Below, piece after piece: positions 11,501 to 24,542 of a DNA stretch of 64,000 nt (position 1 is the stretch's first letter; each line of letters opens with the position of its first letter). The stretch spans positions 806,001 to 870,000 of the forward strand of contig JAWPGT010000007.1 in the NCBI GenBank assembly GCA_034638255.1. Direction: 5' to 3'. The position numbers were made by a program, and so were the translations under genes. The stretch is from Coprinus comatus. Taxonomy: Eukaryota > Basidiomycota > Agaricomycetes > Agaricales > Agaricaceae. Under the pieces are notes generated by a model. That model was given only the letters and a program-made list of their open reading frames with translations, was not told where the DNA came from and ran no database searches.

Positions 11501-14500
11501 TGGCCCTCGAAAAAGCAGTGGCTGCAGTCAATCAAATTCCATTGGCTCAGCGAAATGCTGTATCAGGGGCTGATGATTATTTTCAGACGGTGGTCATTAA
11601 TGCCTTGCTGGCCATGCTGAAGGACCAGTCTTTGACTAGCAATCATCAAGCAGTCATTGTAGCGGTGATGTCCATCTTCAAGACACAAGGCTTGAAATGC
11701 GTGGCTTTCTTACCTCAGGTATAGTTGCTTGCTAAATCCTGAGACGATGACGTGACTGAGAGTCACTTGATTAGATCATTCCGGCATTCACTAACGTCAC
11801 CAGAAACTCTTCAGCAAGATCACAGGAATTCTATTTGCAACAACTCGCCATCCTGGTCGGAATAATTAGGCAACATGTCCGCGGCTATATACAGGAGATT
11901 TTTAACCTCGTAACTGAACTCTGGGAAAATGTCTCATTGCAACTACCTATTGTAGCTTTAATCGAAGCGCTGGGAAAGGTTTTAGATGCAGAGTTTAAAC
12001 CTTTTTTACCCACAGTGCTTCCTTTGGTTCTTAAAGCCTTTCAAGGTTCGACAATCGATGATAAACGGAGATCTATCCAAGGCAAGGTCCTTGACACGTT
12101 CTTGACCTTTGGTGCAAACATCGAGGAATATCTACATCTCATAATTCCCATAATTGTTAAAATTTATGAACGTGATGGCGAGACCTCCCTCCAAAAGAGA
12201 GCTATACAAACAATTAATGGTTTATCTCGACGAGTCAACTTCTCTGATCATGCATCCCGTATCATACACCCTCTGGTCAGGGTGTTGGATAACTCGAATC
12301 AAGAGCTCCGGGTTGCAATCATAGATACATTATGTTCTCTAATGATGCAACTTGGTGCTGATTTTGCTATTTTTGTACCCACAATTAACAAAGTAAGTCG
12401 ATAGCACATGATTTCATTCATTTTACTAATAGCCCCTTCATGATCTTTACAGAGTATTAGACGAAATAAAATCGCGCCCCATCCGGTATACGAGAACATG
12501 ATTAACAAACTATTGAACGGTGAACGACTCCCGCAAGACATGCCTCTCCAAGAATCTCTGTACGTTGGTCTTGCTATAATACAAGCTACGAGACACTTAA
12601 TTAATTACTCATAAAATCATGAAAGTGAAACCAACAAAACAGAATTCTCTGCTCCTGCAGAAGCCACAAAAATGGTTGTCAATCAGCAGCATCTGAAACA
12701 AGCGTGGGATGTGTCTCAAATCAGCACGCGGGGTGATTGGTTCGACTGGATCCAACGACTGAGTGTCGAATTCATGAAAGAGTCGCCATCTCATGCACTC
12801 CGAGCTTGTATGAGCTTGGTAGATTCACACCCACCTGTTGCCCATGAGCTTTTTAATGCAGCTTTCCTTTCTTGTTGGAGCGAGCTATATGATCAGTACC
12901 AGGTACGAATGCATCAGATATATCTGCGCTGTGCTGAATTTTAATTCCACACAGGATGATCTCGTTCGATCAATTGAATTTGCTATCACATCAGTTAACA
13001 TACCACCTGAAATTGTCCATCGTTTACTCAGCCTTGCAGAATTCATGGAACACGAGGAGAAGCCGCTTCCTATTGAAGCTCGTACACTTGGCGAGTATGC
13101 GATGAGGTATGGGGCATACGCCAAAGCATTGCACTACAAGGAGTTGGAATACTTCTCCGACTCGTCGCACACTGTTATTGAATCTTTGATATCCATCAAC
13201 ACTCGCCTTCAACAACACGATGCTGCTTGGGGTGCTCTTAACACTGCTCACATACAGTATGACATTACAAAACATGAAGAATGGTATGAAAAACTTGGTC
13301 GTTGGCAAGAGGCACTTAAAGCATACGAAAAGAAGGTTCAACTTGATCCTCAAGATATTGAAGCTCAATTTGGTCGTATGAAAGCTTTACATGCACTGGG
13401 CGAATGGGATCAATTTGCGAAATGTGTCAACCAACATTGGGGAACCGCGAATAACGATGCTCGTCAAGAGCTTGCACCTATGGCTGCAGCAGCAGCATGG
13501 TCTAGAAATGACTGGAGCGCGATGGACGAATACACAAAAGGAATGCCACGAGAATCCACAGACCGGGCATTCTACCGTGCAATTATTTGCGTTCAGCAAA
13601 GTCGATTCCACGAGGCACTGAGACAAATAACCAAAGCTCGGGATCTCTTGGCTCCAGACTTCAGTTCGTTTGCAGGAGATGGATATGGACGCCTTTACGG
13701 GTGAGTCCCATGGTGCCCAAACCGGACAAGCATATTCATTAACGAATCTGACATAGCACCGTTGTTCGAGCTCAAATGCTTTCAGAACTAGAGGAGGTGA
13801 TTGCTTTTAAGCAGTACTCTGACCAACCAGAAAGACAACACCTGATTCGTAAGACTTGGCTCAAGCGGTTCGTAGCATCGATTTAGTGAAACGAGCAGCA
13901 ATTGAACATCAATGTCTATAGGTTACAAGGTTGCCAACCGGACCTCGAAGTTTGGCAGAAGATTTTACAATTACGGACATTGGTGCTGAACCCAGAAGAC
14001 GATCCTGTTATGTGGATTAAATTTGCCAATCTCTGCCGGAAAAATGACCGAATGGCGCTTGCTGAGAAGACGATAAACTCGCTGTTACCGGACCAGGTAA
14101 GTCTTCTGTTTTTTTTCGACTTGACCTATCGTATACACCCTTTCTTATCCGTGATTCAGCATCGACTTCTTGAAAATGATACTAGAGCAGCACCAGCTGT
14201 CGTTTATGCACAGATGAAGTATACGTGGTCGTCGGGTTTGAAAGAAGATACGTTGGAGTTCCTTCGTGGGTTCTCCGCTCAGCTTTCACAGGATCTTCAA
14301 GATGAATTGAACGAACGGGTCCCTCAAGGCTATAGCGAATCACAGCAGAAGTTAACGGATGTTTCCAAACTCCTCGCCCGTTGTTATTTCAAACAAGGAG
14401 AATGGCAAGCTCAGTTAGAAGAAAATTGGACTTCTGTGAGTAATACCTCCTCTACTCTCAATGCATGCTGAGATAAAACACTTGGTAGGGTAATACGGCG

Positions 14501-17231
14501 GAAATATTACATTCATATCTTTTGGCTACCCATTACGATCCCACCTGGTATAAAGCATGGCATACTTGGGCATTGGCAAATTCTGAAGTTGTTAATGAGC
14601 TTGAAACTCAAGGTGAATCCCTCACCGCAAACCCAAGTAGCACTGGTCACGTTGTCCAGGCTGTTGAAGGTGAAGAAGTTTACCTTCCATTAAGGACTTT
14701 ATCTCAGACAATTCCAGGTTTCTTCAAATCGATTGCTTTAAATAATGTGGATGCTTTACAGGACACTCTTCGTCTACTCACGCTATGGTTTAAGTATGGC
14801 GCTTATAATGAAGTCAGCTATGCAATCGCAGACGGGTTCTCCACTGTGGAGGTAGATACATGGCTCGAGGTCATTCCTCAGGTATGTAAATAGACCCGTT
14901 GAAAGACTATCATTGACAAATATCTCAGATTATTGCTCGTATCCAAACGCCACACGCCAACATACATCGTAACATTAATAATCTTCTTACCGACGTTGGA
15001 AAACATCACCCACAGGCATTGATATATCCTTTAACTGTAGCCTCAAAATCCTCAAGTGTGGCACGTGAGAAGGCTGCATCAAGCATCATGGATCGTTTAC
15101 GTCAACACAGCCCGACTATTGTTGAACAGGTGCATACAGTCAGTTTTCTCTCTAGTCGTCGAGTTCTCATCGGATTTTGTAGGCACAACTGGTTAGTCAA
15201 GAACTCATTCGCGTCGCAATCCTATGGCATGAGCTTTGGCACGAAGGATTGGAAGAAGCATCCAGGCTTTATTTCACCGAGAAAAACCCAGATGGCATGA
15301 TAGAGGTATTGGAACCATTACATGATCTTCTAGAGAGAGTATGATGATCGATTACCTTATTAAAACTTTTCACTCACATTGGAATAGGGGCCTCAAACAG
15401 CCTGTGAAGTATCATTCACACAGACATTTGCTCGTGAACTGTACGGAGCCCGCGGAGCATGCCACCGTTTCCGTTCTCATGGAGAACCTGCCGAACTGGA
15501 CAGAGCATGGGATATCTATTACGGGGTATGAACTACTGCGCTTTGGCTAGACAATACCCTAACACTATTCTTATGGTCGTGTCAAATAGGTCTTCAAACA
15601 AATTGAAAAGCAATTACCTCAACTCACTACACTTGACCTCCAATACGTGTCGCCTCTTCTTCTAAAGGCTCGTGACCTCGAGTTAGCTGCACCTGGCACA
15701 TATCTGAGTGGGCGGCCAACAATTCGGATACAGAGCTTCGCCTCGACATTGAGTGTTTTTGCATCCAAACAAAGGCCTAGGAAGATATCTCTAAAAGCGG
15801 ATGATGCTAGAGACTATCAATATCTCCTGAAGGGTAAATCTCATTACTATCCCCGAAGACAGCAATTATCTTACCCTAAGTGATATCTCAGGGCATGAAG
15901 ATCTTCGACAAGATGAACGTGTAATGCAGCTTTTCAGCCTCGTCAATACCTTACTCTCCGTCGATACCAGCAGTTTCAAACGTCACCTTCACATACAACG
16001 CTATCCAGTTATACCGCTCGCTCCTAACGCAGGTTTGATTGGAATGGTGCAAGAAAGTGACACGCTACATGTTCTGCTCGGGGAATATCGGAACTCGCGA
16101 AAAATATTACTCGACCTTGAATACCAACTAATGCTTCGGGTATGAATTTTAAACGACCTGTAATTATGTACTTGCTGATGTTACTCCAGATGGCTCCCGA
16201 TTATGAAATCTTGCCGTTACTGCATAAGATCGAAGTTTTCGAATACGCTCTGGAAAATACTACTGGACAAGACCTTTACAGAATATTGTGGCTGAAGAGT
16301 GTCGACTCAGAACATTGGATAGAACGTCGGACAACGTATACGCGTTCGCTCGCTGTCAACAGTATGGTGGGACATATACTTGGCTTAGGAGATCGTCATC
16401 CTTCCAATTTCCTTCTCGAGAGGAGTACTGGAAAAATCGTGCATATTGACTTTGGAGACTGCTTTGAGGTTGCAATGCATCGTGAAAAGTTCCCTGAGAA
16501 AGTGCCATTCCGATTAACAAGAATGCTGACACATGCCATGGAGGTTCGTACACACTGAATCTCGACTTAAATCGCGATCTGGGCGTATTGATTGCATCAT
16601 ATATAGGTCAGTGGAATAGAGGGGAGTTTCAGGAATACTTGCGAGATCACTATGGGCGTTTTACGCGACAATAAAGAGTCGTTGATGGCTGTTTTGGAAG
16701 CATTCGTGTATGATCCTCTAATCAACTGGAGATTAATGCAAACAGAAGGCGATCCCCGTCGTGATGATGGTAAGCTGACCATTTCTGGACAATTCTTCCA
16801 TATGTTCAACATGAAAAAAATAGATCCGGATCGAGCGGCAGAACTTGATCGCACCACGACACGACCCCAAGGTCCATCCCGTAGACCTCAGGCTAACGAG
16901 GACGATATATTCAATGGTTAGTGCACGGTTCTAATTCATAATGACTATTCTAACATCCTTTTGGAAATTATTAGATACCCAGGGAGCAGTTGGTGTACAA
17001 GAAGTGCGTAACGAGAGAGCATTATTCGTATTCAACAGGGTTCAGCACAAATTGACTGGTAAGTCCAAGTTCAATATAACAATCAACGGCTTAATAAAAT
17101 CTACATCAGGTCGTGATTTCGATCCCAACGTTTCACTGACAGTCCCCGCACAAGTTGACAGTCTAATCAAACAAGCTACAGCGATAGAAAATCTTTGCCA
17201 ATGTTTCCGAGGCTGGTGTGCATTTTGGTAG
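8540..17231 (+). CDS. TOR1: TOR serine/threonine kinase (PIKK family)
   Basis: The nutrient-responsive kinase at the centre of TORC1/TORC2, controlling ribosome biogenesis, translation and autophagy. The ATG at 8540 opens [19 protein letters not shown] repeats cover about 8.7-12.9 kb, the FAT domain about 13.0-14.9 kb. The FRB domain (about 15.19-15.58 kb) reads [20 protein letters not shown] and includes EASRLYF and AWDIYY. The kinase domain shows [22 protein letters not shown] (catalytic loop) and HIDFGDCFE (metal-binding DFG). The protein ends with the [19 protein letters not shown] then GWCAFW at the stop. Length is about 2,300 residues, normal for TOR, with some 25 short introns. Where checked (for example the intron after 10922), splicing keeps frame with known TOR sequence. 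It appears to be the only copy in this window; many basidiomycetes have one TOR gene. It ends tail-to-tail with the transporter gene at 17707. Confidence 0.96.
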
Positions 17232-17706
17232 AAGGTCGGAACAATCTAGTCTCAATTTATAAATGTAATATACTGTACCATATCTCAAATGTTTCTTTTG
17301 ATACCTTTCAAGTTGATATATACCCCTCTTCGAACACCTACATCTATTCAAACATTTATTTATAGTTTTATGATGATACCTGTGTTATTTATGGAACCAG
17401 GACAGTCCTCCAGAAACATGATCTATTTTTTGTTAGCTACCATGTGCAAAGTGCGAAAAGCGTATGTATGTCTTTATATAGCCTCCAAATTTATACAGTT
17501 AATTACATATACGAAGAATTGTTGCTCAGCCATGAGGCAGTTTATATAAAAGTGTGGAGTTGAAAGACAAATCGAAATTGGATTGAGGGAAACAAGTACT
17601 TATGGTTCTAACAATTCAAATGATTACACCAGAAATACCTACAAACACTATCTTCAATTATTTAATTGTATCCCATATCACAGTTATTGTGACGAACGTC
17701 AACTAT
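17232..17706. other. Convergent spacer, TOR to EamA gene
   Basis: A 475 bp AT-rich spacer holding the 3' ends of two convergent genes. Short open frames here have no recognisable content. Confidence 0.55.
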
Positions 17707-19677
17707 TTATGATGTACTTTCATCAGTCCCAATCAACCCTCTTTCCATTGTTTCATCTTTATCTGAAAGTAGTGATTTTTCAGACTCTACCTTCATGAAC
17801 TATCCGAGACAAAATAAGATTAGAAAACATGCCAAATCCGTAAAGAGAAATTCATGAACTAATGATACGTACAGCGACGTAGACTGCTGAAGAAACAATC
17901 AAAGAAGTGCCGATACTTGATAATAGCGAAGGTGTCGTATGGAAGAATACGCGTTCCAGAATCGTAGCGAATACAATCTGCAATCAACAATAAAATAGGT
18001 CAGAACACAGACCTTGGAGGGCACTGAACATTCATACCTGTACATAAAGTGCCATTGTACCTCTACCTGCAGTTTCTCTAGCAAGGCCCATTGTTAACAG
18101 TATCTACAGTGGAAATTTAACACTAAATCTTGTTCGTGATGGAAGAGATGAACATTGAACGTACTTGTGCAACGAAGCCGAATACTCCCACTAAGAGTAG
18201 CATAGCTAACCAAGGTATTTCAGTTGGTACGATGAATGGTTCTTCAGTGATTATCATTCTATATTGAAAATATAATTGTGTTGAAGTTATTAATATGATG
18301 CGTTTGTGGACAGTAAACGGAGGTAGTACCCAATAATTGCCGCCAGTACACATTGCCAAGAGAAAGCAACAAGTGAGTGTAATGGATGTGCTCGTTTGCC
18401 GATTGCCCGTAAACTCGTGTCTACAAATCACCAGTGACTCGTGAGCTATCGGCCATTCGTACAAATCATGGATTACTTACAAGAACCAGTCGCTCCAATG
18501 ACTCCAATAAGTGCGACACTATGGAGCAAAGGGAAAGGTTAGAGTTAGGTTTCTTCTTCCTCTTTGATCGAAAAGGTATACGCACAGGACTGCAAGCATA
18601 CGTTTCTCGCTGGGATCTTCTGGGCTAAACTGAAATCCTAGTAATCCTAACCCTTCACCGCCCATTTGAGGTGGGATAATTCCCCCAAATAGGAACGGTG
18701 GGCGAGCAATCAGTATTACACCAGCAAGGCTGAAAACTATAGGATACGGGTTGTTCGCTAAGTGAAGAAGAATACATGAAAAGAGACGTACGACCGGCGA
18801 TAACTTGTCTGCAATTCAAATGTTCTCCCAAAAACATCGCTCCAGCAAACCCAGTACATAACGGAGAGAGGAAAGTAAGAACTGTGGCGTCGGAAAGCGA
18901 GAGATATTGGAGAGAGAAATAAATCCCGAAAAGGCCCAAGAATCTTCTTGTTGTTAATAATGCTCGCGGCACCCAGAAAAAAAGAAATAACGTACCCAAA
19001 AAATCCACGAGATGCAAGAAGTAAACGAACTCCTTTTGGGCCTAGGACTGGATCAGGTATACCAGCAGCAAACCTATATATAGAAATATCAGGTCGAAGG
19101 TGGGAGTGCGTGAATAAAAATATCCTTCGGAGGGACGTCGCTTATACGGGGTTAAAAAAGGGGCTTACATGTAGGTCATTGAAAAAACATATGTGATGCC
19201 CTAAATATTTTTAGCCATCGTTGTTTGCGCGTCTCGGTTATATTTGAACGTATACATACCATTCGGACTAGAATGAGCTTTTATGTTTAAAAAAAAAAAT
19301 AGAGATTGGTTAGTGCCACTGAAAACGGCAGACAGAACGCTCTCGAGGAACCATTCACATACCTGCAAGGTAGATACAGGAGGTTCTATACCATGCAAAC
19401 TCTTCACTGAGAAATTCATCAAAGTACCAAAACATCCCTCGGCCGCTACAATCAATAGCAAACCAGTATTCCTTCGGAAAAATTCCCTAAAACTATTTGA
19501 TATCCCATTCGATGATGCTTTCGTTTTCGTAGCAGCACAAAGTTGTTCATCAAAATCTGTCGTTGAGGTCGATTGGCTCGTCGACCCATAGTTCATAGTT
19601 GGTGGTACATAAGTGGGCGTGACATGGACATCGTCATTTTTCAATGGAGTGTACGCATTGGTAGAAGGTAAAGGCAT
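17707..19677 (-). CDS. EamA/DMT-family membrane transporter (SLC35G-like)
   Basis: A multi-pass membrane transporter of the drug/metabolite superfamily. The ATG at 19677 opens MPLPSTNAYTPLKNDD, a polar N-terminal tail of about 60 residues, then NTGLLLIVAAEGCFGTLMNF begins TM1. Later segments include FFGLFGIYFSLQYLSLSDAT and LSPLCTGFAGAMFLGEHLNC, the repeated EamA signature near the end of the first half. The second half has hydrophobic segments around 18.2-18.4 kb and ends with TILERVFFHTTPSLLSSIGT, a final helix and, after an intron near 17.87-17.80 kb, a short hydrophilic tail. About ten helices in two EamA repeats fit the family. The substrate cannot be read from sequence; plasma or internal membrane is equally possible. 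An upstream in-frame start (19710) exists, but the methionine at 19677 is preferred because the upstream extension is hydrophobic and lacks an ATG. Confidence 0.72.
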
Positions 19678-22618
19678 GAAGAGTACACTAAGGCTGAGAA
19701 AAGGAGACAAGGGGAGGGGGGTAAGTATAGGGTTTATTTTACAACCTTTGCCCTGGCCCCTTACTTATTAGCCTAATGTCGATCACCTTGTACATCAATA
19801 TGTGCCGGACATTTGCTTAATACAAAAGGACTGAGGTCAACTATAAACTTCTAGTACTTCTTTTCCGAGTCGGGTATAAAAGTGATTCCATCCTTGGAAA
19901 CATCCATTTTGCGCGGTGTAGGAATAAACCAGCAGGGTCCTACTTTCACGAGGACGCTTGGTGAGTAATAATATAATGGGCACTAACAAAAGTAATGGGC
20001 GCCAGCAAAAGTAATGGACACCAACAAAAGTACGGTATTTACTTCACTCCGATACCTACCAATGACCCCTAAAGTTGGTTGAAGTTCGTTATATTTATAA
20101 CCACCTAACCCCCATGTTGTTTCCTCAGGCCTCAGGATCAGATAGATTGTTGACCCGTGCTGTGCGTCGGGCCAAGAGCGATGATACTACATGGGAATCT
20201 TCCTGGTTCCATGGACCCTTAAAGAAGTCAGAGACGACGATAAGATGGTAAAACGTTATTGGTCATAAGTGAGTTCTAGCCTCTGTTTCGCTATAGAAGT
20301 TGGCTTGCCCGGGAGGTTATTCATTGCGTTAAATTGCTTATGTTTAGTCATGAGTATATATGTATTCTTTTCTTATTCGGATTATTTTAGATTAATCTTC
20401 TAAGTCTGATCATGCCAATGAATGTATCATACGAAGTTCAATGTAATCGTTCAAATCATTGTTGAGTTAAAACAGCAAATGATACATATATAATATCATG
20501 AGGCTGTTCCAAGGGGTATTAAGAACTCAGTACATGGCTTGCGGTGATAGTATTACGACCCTACGGGAGACGGGGATCAGTACTCAGTCATGAGTAAAAT
20601 CATGAGAACAAACTAGCATACCGGCGTTTACCGTTGATATTGTAGGTGTTGTATGGCAACTGTGGGTGCATATTCTGCCATCCCATTTTGGCGGAACAGG
20701 CTTTCGCATTGCAGTATTTCCGTCCTCCCTGAACGGCTTTCTCATTCCTCACTCCCTTCCCCTAACCAACATGTAACAGTTTGACCGTGTTTTTCAGCTA
20801 CATATATACCTCCTTTAGTCCCTTGGTCACATAACCGAATGATGCTCGCCTCACATACTAAACGAAGATAAGCAGTCGCTCTAAAGTATGGCTCTGGTTA
20901 TGTATACTGAGTAGACTTCGGGTCGTGAGCGCGACGATCACTTCAATGACAACATATTCAATCACCTTTTGAAACACATCAGACCCTTTAAAAGGAGTCA
21001 GGAAGTAAGATGTAAGTATGCATTACTCATCGTTGGTGCACAAGGGTGCACGCTTGCGCCTTCCTTTTATTCGGGTGCTCGATTCACCATGGATATATGA
21101 TATATGTACTTAGTTTGTAATACTACACAAATAGGTAGTATATCTACAAACGCTCATGATAAGCAATTCGCTGGCTTCGATTATTAGCCTATCGGTAGTC
21201 ATAGTACGCTCCAAAGAATAACTCCGCGCTTTAACTTGTAAACCCTGGATAATACTCTTTACCCCAGGTTTATGGCCACGGACTTGAGAGTTCGGGAAAG
21301 TTCAAAGCTTGAAGGCCCAAACCCAATGCATGGAGCGGATGAATACTGATTTTCAGGGAAAACATGAATCAGCATTTCCAAGCATTTTTTCCCAAGGTAT
21401 AAGTATATATCTGGCAAATCGGACCGCGTGGTCAATTCAAAGTAAGGGTCGCGATAGACAATCCAGACTGAGTCCCACAAGCCCCCACAAACCCAAATTT
21501 AGAAGCATTCGTTCGCGAATGTTCCAGAATTTGACAGACTTCACTCTTTTGAGCACCTTCACAATAAGTCTAAGGTTCACTGGATACTGTAGCATTAGGC
21601 AGGAAAAGATTACATTAGGAAAATTTTGTATTTGAACGACTGTGACATAAAAAAAAAAACAGCCTACTTCCATTTTTTCGAGCACTCGACTTCTTTTACC
21701 ACAAGGTTCATCGGATATCGGGAATGGGTGTTACTTGCAGTCCGAGGGTGTCTGTGGAAAGGAATAATAGAATGAAGTATTTTCGTATAACGACATAGCT
21801 CTCAACATCGTATGTACGTACATCCTGTCTTCAGATACGATTCTTTTTTCTCTTTATAATGTTTGACTCTTAAGAATAGTACATACAAATAGGATGTAAT
21901 CAAATGCTTTTTCAATCGATTGAAATTGTGGACCATAATTTATAATTTAAATGAAATACGCTGAGCAGGAGTCGAACCCCCAAAACTTGGATCGATAAAT
22001 GAAAAAGCAACAACAACACTTTTTTTCTCTCTTGTTAAAACCCGACTTGAGAACGCATCCACAACTATACAAAAGAGAAAATCCTCGTCGACATTATTTC
22101 TCTACTTGTCGGTATCACAATAAAGATATCTAACTGGTCTTCAAGATTAAACAATTTTGGGAATAGCTTTAAAGCGCTGTTCTTTCTTCTATCTTCGTGG
22201 AGAAGAATATTGACTTGAACTCAGCTGAATCACCGTCTGCACACTCCAATCCAATGATATACTGTATGGGTACATGAGACCCGAGTTCGTGAATCGTCTT
22301 GTCCTATATCATTTCAAGATTCGCCAACCGTTTCGTCTAATATCGATCCTTTCAACCGTTGCACTCCAGTCTCACAGGTACTTTGAACATAATTGCATCT
22401 TCCACATTTTTTTTACGAGTACTTTGTGTGTACACAATATATGCATAGCAAAAATAACCACATATGTATCCATATCAGCTATAAGTAAATCAAGTTTTAA
22501 TATTATCCAAAAAAAAAACAACAAAAATATCCTCTTCATACCCTCCGGAATCCTAAATTCCAATAACACAGGGCATATCATACACATGATACATATAAGC
22601 TAAACAAATAACATCACC
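19678..22618. other. 2.9 kb gene-poor region
   Basis: No convincing gene is seen on either strand; the longest open frames are about 100 codons with no recognisable motif. The region contains a TATAAAA box at 19875 with no gene behind it, a 19-nt tandem triplet at 19974-20030, an isolated tRNA T-arm-like piece at about 21963-21992 and scattered A/T runs. It includes the upstream region of the EamA gene and the downstream flank of the nitronate monooxygenase gene. Confidence 0.55.
19974..20030 (+). repeat. Three tandem copies of a 19-nt unit
   Basis: Three consecutive 19-base units share the pattern TAATGGRCNCYARCAAAAG (19974-19992, 19993-20011, 20012-20030), differing from each other at two to five positions. 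They lie in the gene-poor region about 300 bp upstream of the EamA gene start, so they may be a promoter minisatellite or simply neutral. Confidence 0.85.
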
Positions 22619-24125
22619 TTACAGTTTCGACTTAGGCGAAACCTTAACAAGCGAAGCATTCTTTTCCAAAATCTCAGCAGCATCATTAACCATAGATTCC
22701 ACAATAACCTTTGCAGGAAGAACTTCATTAATAAGAGCAGAAACTCTTCCCATAAGCCAAGGACGACCAGCAATTGATTTCTTAGGGTCTTTCTCTAGTT
22801 CATCATAGAAAGGAAGGATACCCTTTGATGTGAGTTCTTTAATTTCTTGTTGACGGTTTTCTTCCCAATCTTGAACATAGGGTGTCTTCCTAACTCGGAG
22901 GGGACGGCCAGTGTAAATAAGGGTGGTGATTGCATCTTCGAAACCAGCACTAAGGACAAGTTCCTTATGGATCTTGGGAGCACCAGCTTCTTCAGCTGCG
23001 ACGAAACGAGTACCGACCCCTATTTTTAGCACATTAAAAAGACCGTTCTCAAAATAAATCAAGAAAGAGAAAGACGACTCACAAACAGCCTGAGCACCCC
23101 AAGACAAGTTGGCAGCAAGACCTCTTCCATCATAAACAGCACCTGCACCAATAACATAAACTGGTCCACCAGTCAAAGGTGAAATACGACCCTTGCAAGC
23201 ATCGACACAGGCAGGGATGAGGATAGAAGCAGGAAGATCGCCAGTGTGACCTCCACCTTCACCTGCTTGAGCACAAATGATATCGCAACCGACGTCGAGT
23301 GCCTTCTTAACATGCTTAGGGTGTCCAACCATGTTCATAACGGGAATACCAGCTTTATGAAGAGCGTCAACTGCTTCTTTTGGTGGAACTCCTACAGCAG
23401 AAACGAAGAGTTTGGCCTTTTCTTCGATAATTACTTGGATTAGTTCCGGAAGTTGTCCCTTGGTATAATCGTACTAGAGAAGGAGATAGAGATATGAGTG
23501 AGTCGGGGAAGGAATGGAGTGTGAATAGATCCTTACGTTGGTCTTCCTGGCACTACCACCGACTTGGGGAAGGAGGAGATCAACACCGAAAGGTGCATTC
23601 TTGTCCTTAAGGTCTGCCTTGATAGCATGGATCTACAAAAAATCATGGAAAAAAAAAATAGAATTAGAATCCAAGAATCAAGAGTAAACAGAGTTTAATG
23701 AATGACATGTCGGGAACTCGGGATGCATCCGATGACTTCCATCGTCACAATATTGACGTCAAATGAAGTAGATTCACTTCATAAGATTCCATATATATAT
23801 GCATGTGTATGGGTCGTGGTCCAATGACATGGGATGAAAGAGGGGGCAAATGCAATACTAACCTGTTGACGAAGGACCTTGGGAGTATAACCAACACCAC
23901 CAATAACACCGAGACCACCGGCGTTGGTAACAGCAGCAGCCAACTCGGGACCAGCAGCAACGTTCATGCTACACAGAAACAATAGTATTAGCAAACCAAT
24001 GCAAGCACCCGAGAGTCAATACCCCTAAAGCCGGGGGATGAGAAAAGAGGGACATACCCAGCGAGTAGCACGGGGTGCTGAATACCGAAGAGTTCAGTGA
24101 TTGGAGTAGTGATGGTAGCCACCAT
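22619..24125 (-). CDS. Nitronate monooxygenase (2-nitropropane dioxygenase family)
   Basis: An FMN-dependent TIM-barrel oxygenase that oxidises alkyl nitronates such as propionate-3-nitronate to aldehydes, detoxifying nitro compounds. The ATG at 24125 opens MVATITTPITELFGIQHPVL. Later come GPELAAAVTNAGGLGVIGGV (FMN-binding strand and loop), NAPFGVDLLLPQVGG, and AQAGEGGGHTGD, which holds the expected catalytic histidine. The region around 23.0 kb reads GTRFVAAEEAGA, another family signature. The protein ends in PKSKL at 22619; SKL is a canonical peroxisomal targeting signal type 1, so a peroxisomal location is likely. Introns lie near 24058-23970, 23865-23640, 23540-23470 and 23095-23020. About 350 residues, normal length. 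A decayed DNA-level copy of this gene lies at 35.5-36.1 kb. Confidence 0.9.
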
Positions 24126-24409
24126 TGTTGTTGTTGTTGTTGTAAAAATAAGAAATGTAGGATGGTGAAGGGGAGGAGAGGATAAGCCGTAGTTGTTGGG
24201 TGTTTGGGATTTTATATGTGGGGAACCGATCGTAGCATGATATTCAAGAGGTGTATTATGAACGGTTACTTGACGTAGCCGGTTGTGCCGGTAAGCAAAA
24301 GTACAAACTGTGGGGTATGTATTGCCCCTGTGTCTAATAGGTACATAACTGCAACTCGGACAACGAGCTCGGGTCGCGAAGTGACTGTTCCTGCAATGAG
24401 ATCATGTAT

Positions 24410-24542
24410 TAAACAGGAATTCGAGGAAAACGATAAACTTTGGGAAATAATGAAGGATAAATTATCAAAAAATTCCGAAGCAGCATTAACCTCTCACCGG
24501 AAGTCAAATGTACCCGAAGCGCCTAAGCCTAGCGTTTCATGA
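24410..24542 (+). CDS. Possible small ORF or last exon, unknown
   Basis: An ATG at 24410 opens MRSCIKQEFEENDKLWEIMK and the frame ends after about 44 residues at a TGA. The sequence is charged and looks coding (amphipathic, lysine- and glutamate-rich). It may be a very small protein or the last exon of a gene whose upstream exons (frame open from 24285) I could not define. No family was recognised. It would be divergent from the nitronate monooxygenase gene. Confidence 0.25.

Noticed and set aside
21259..21685. Open frames on both strands in the gene desert
   Set aside because: About 70-108 codons, mutually overlapping, without motifs or splice context.
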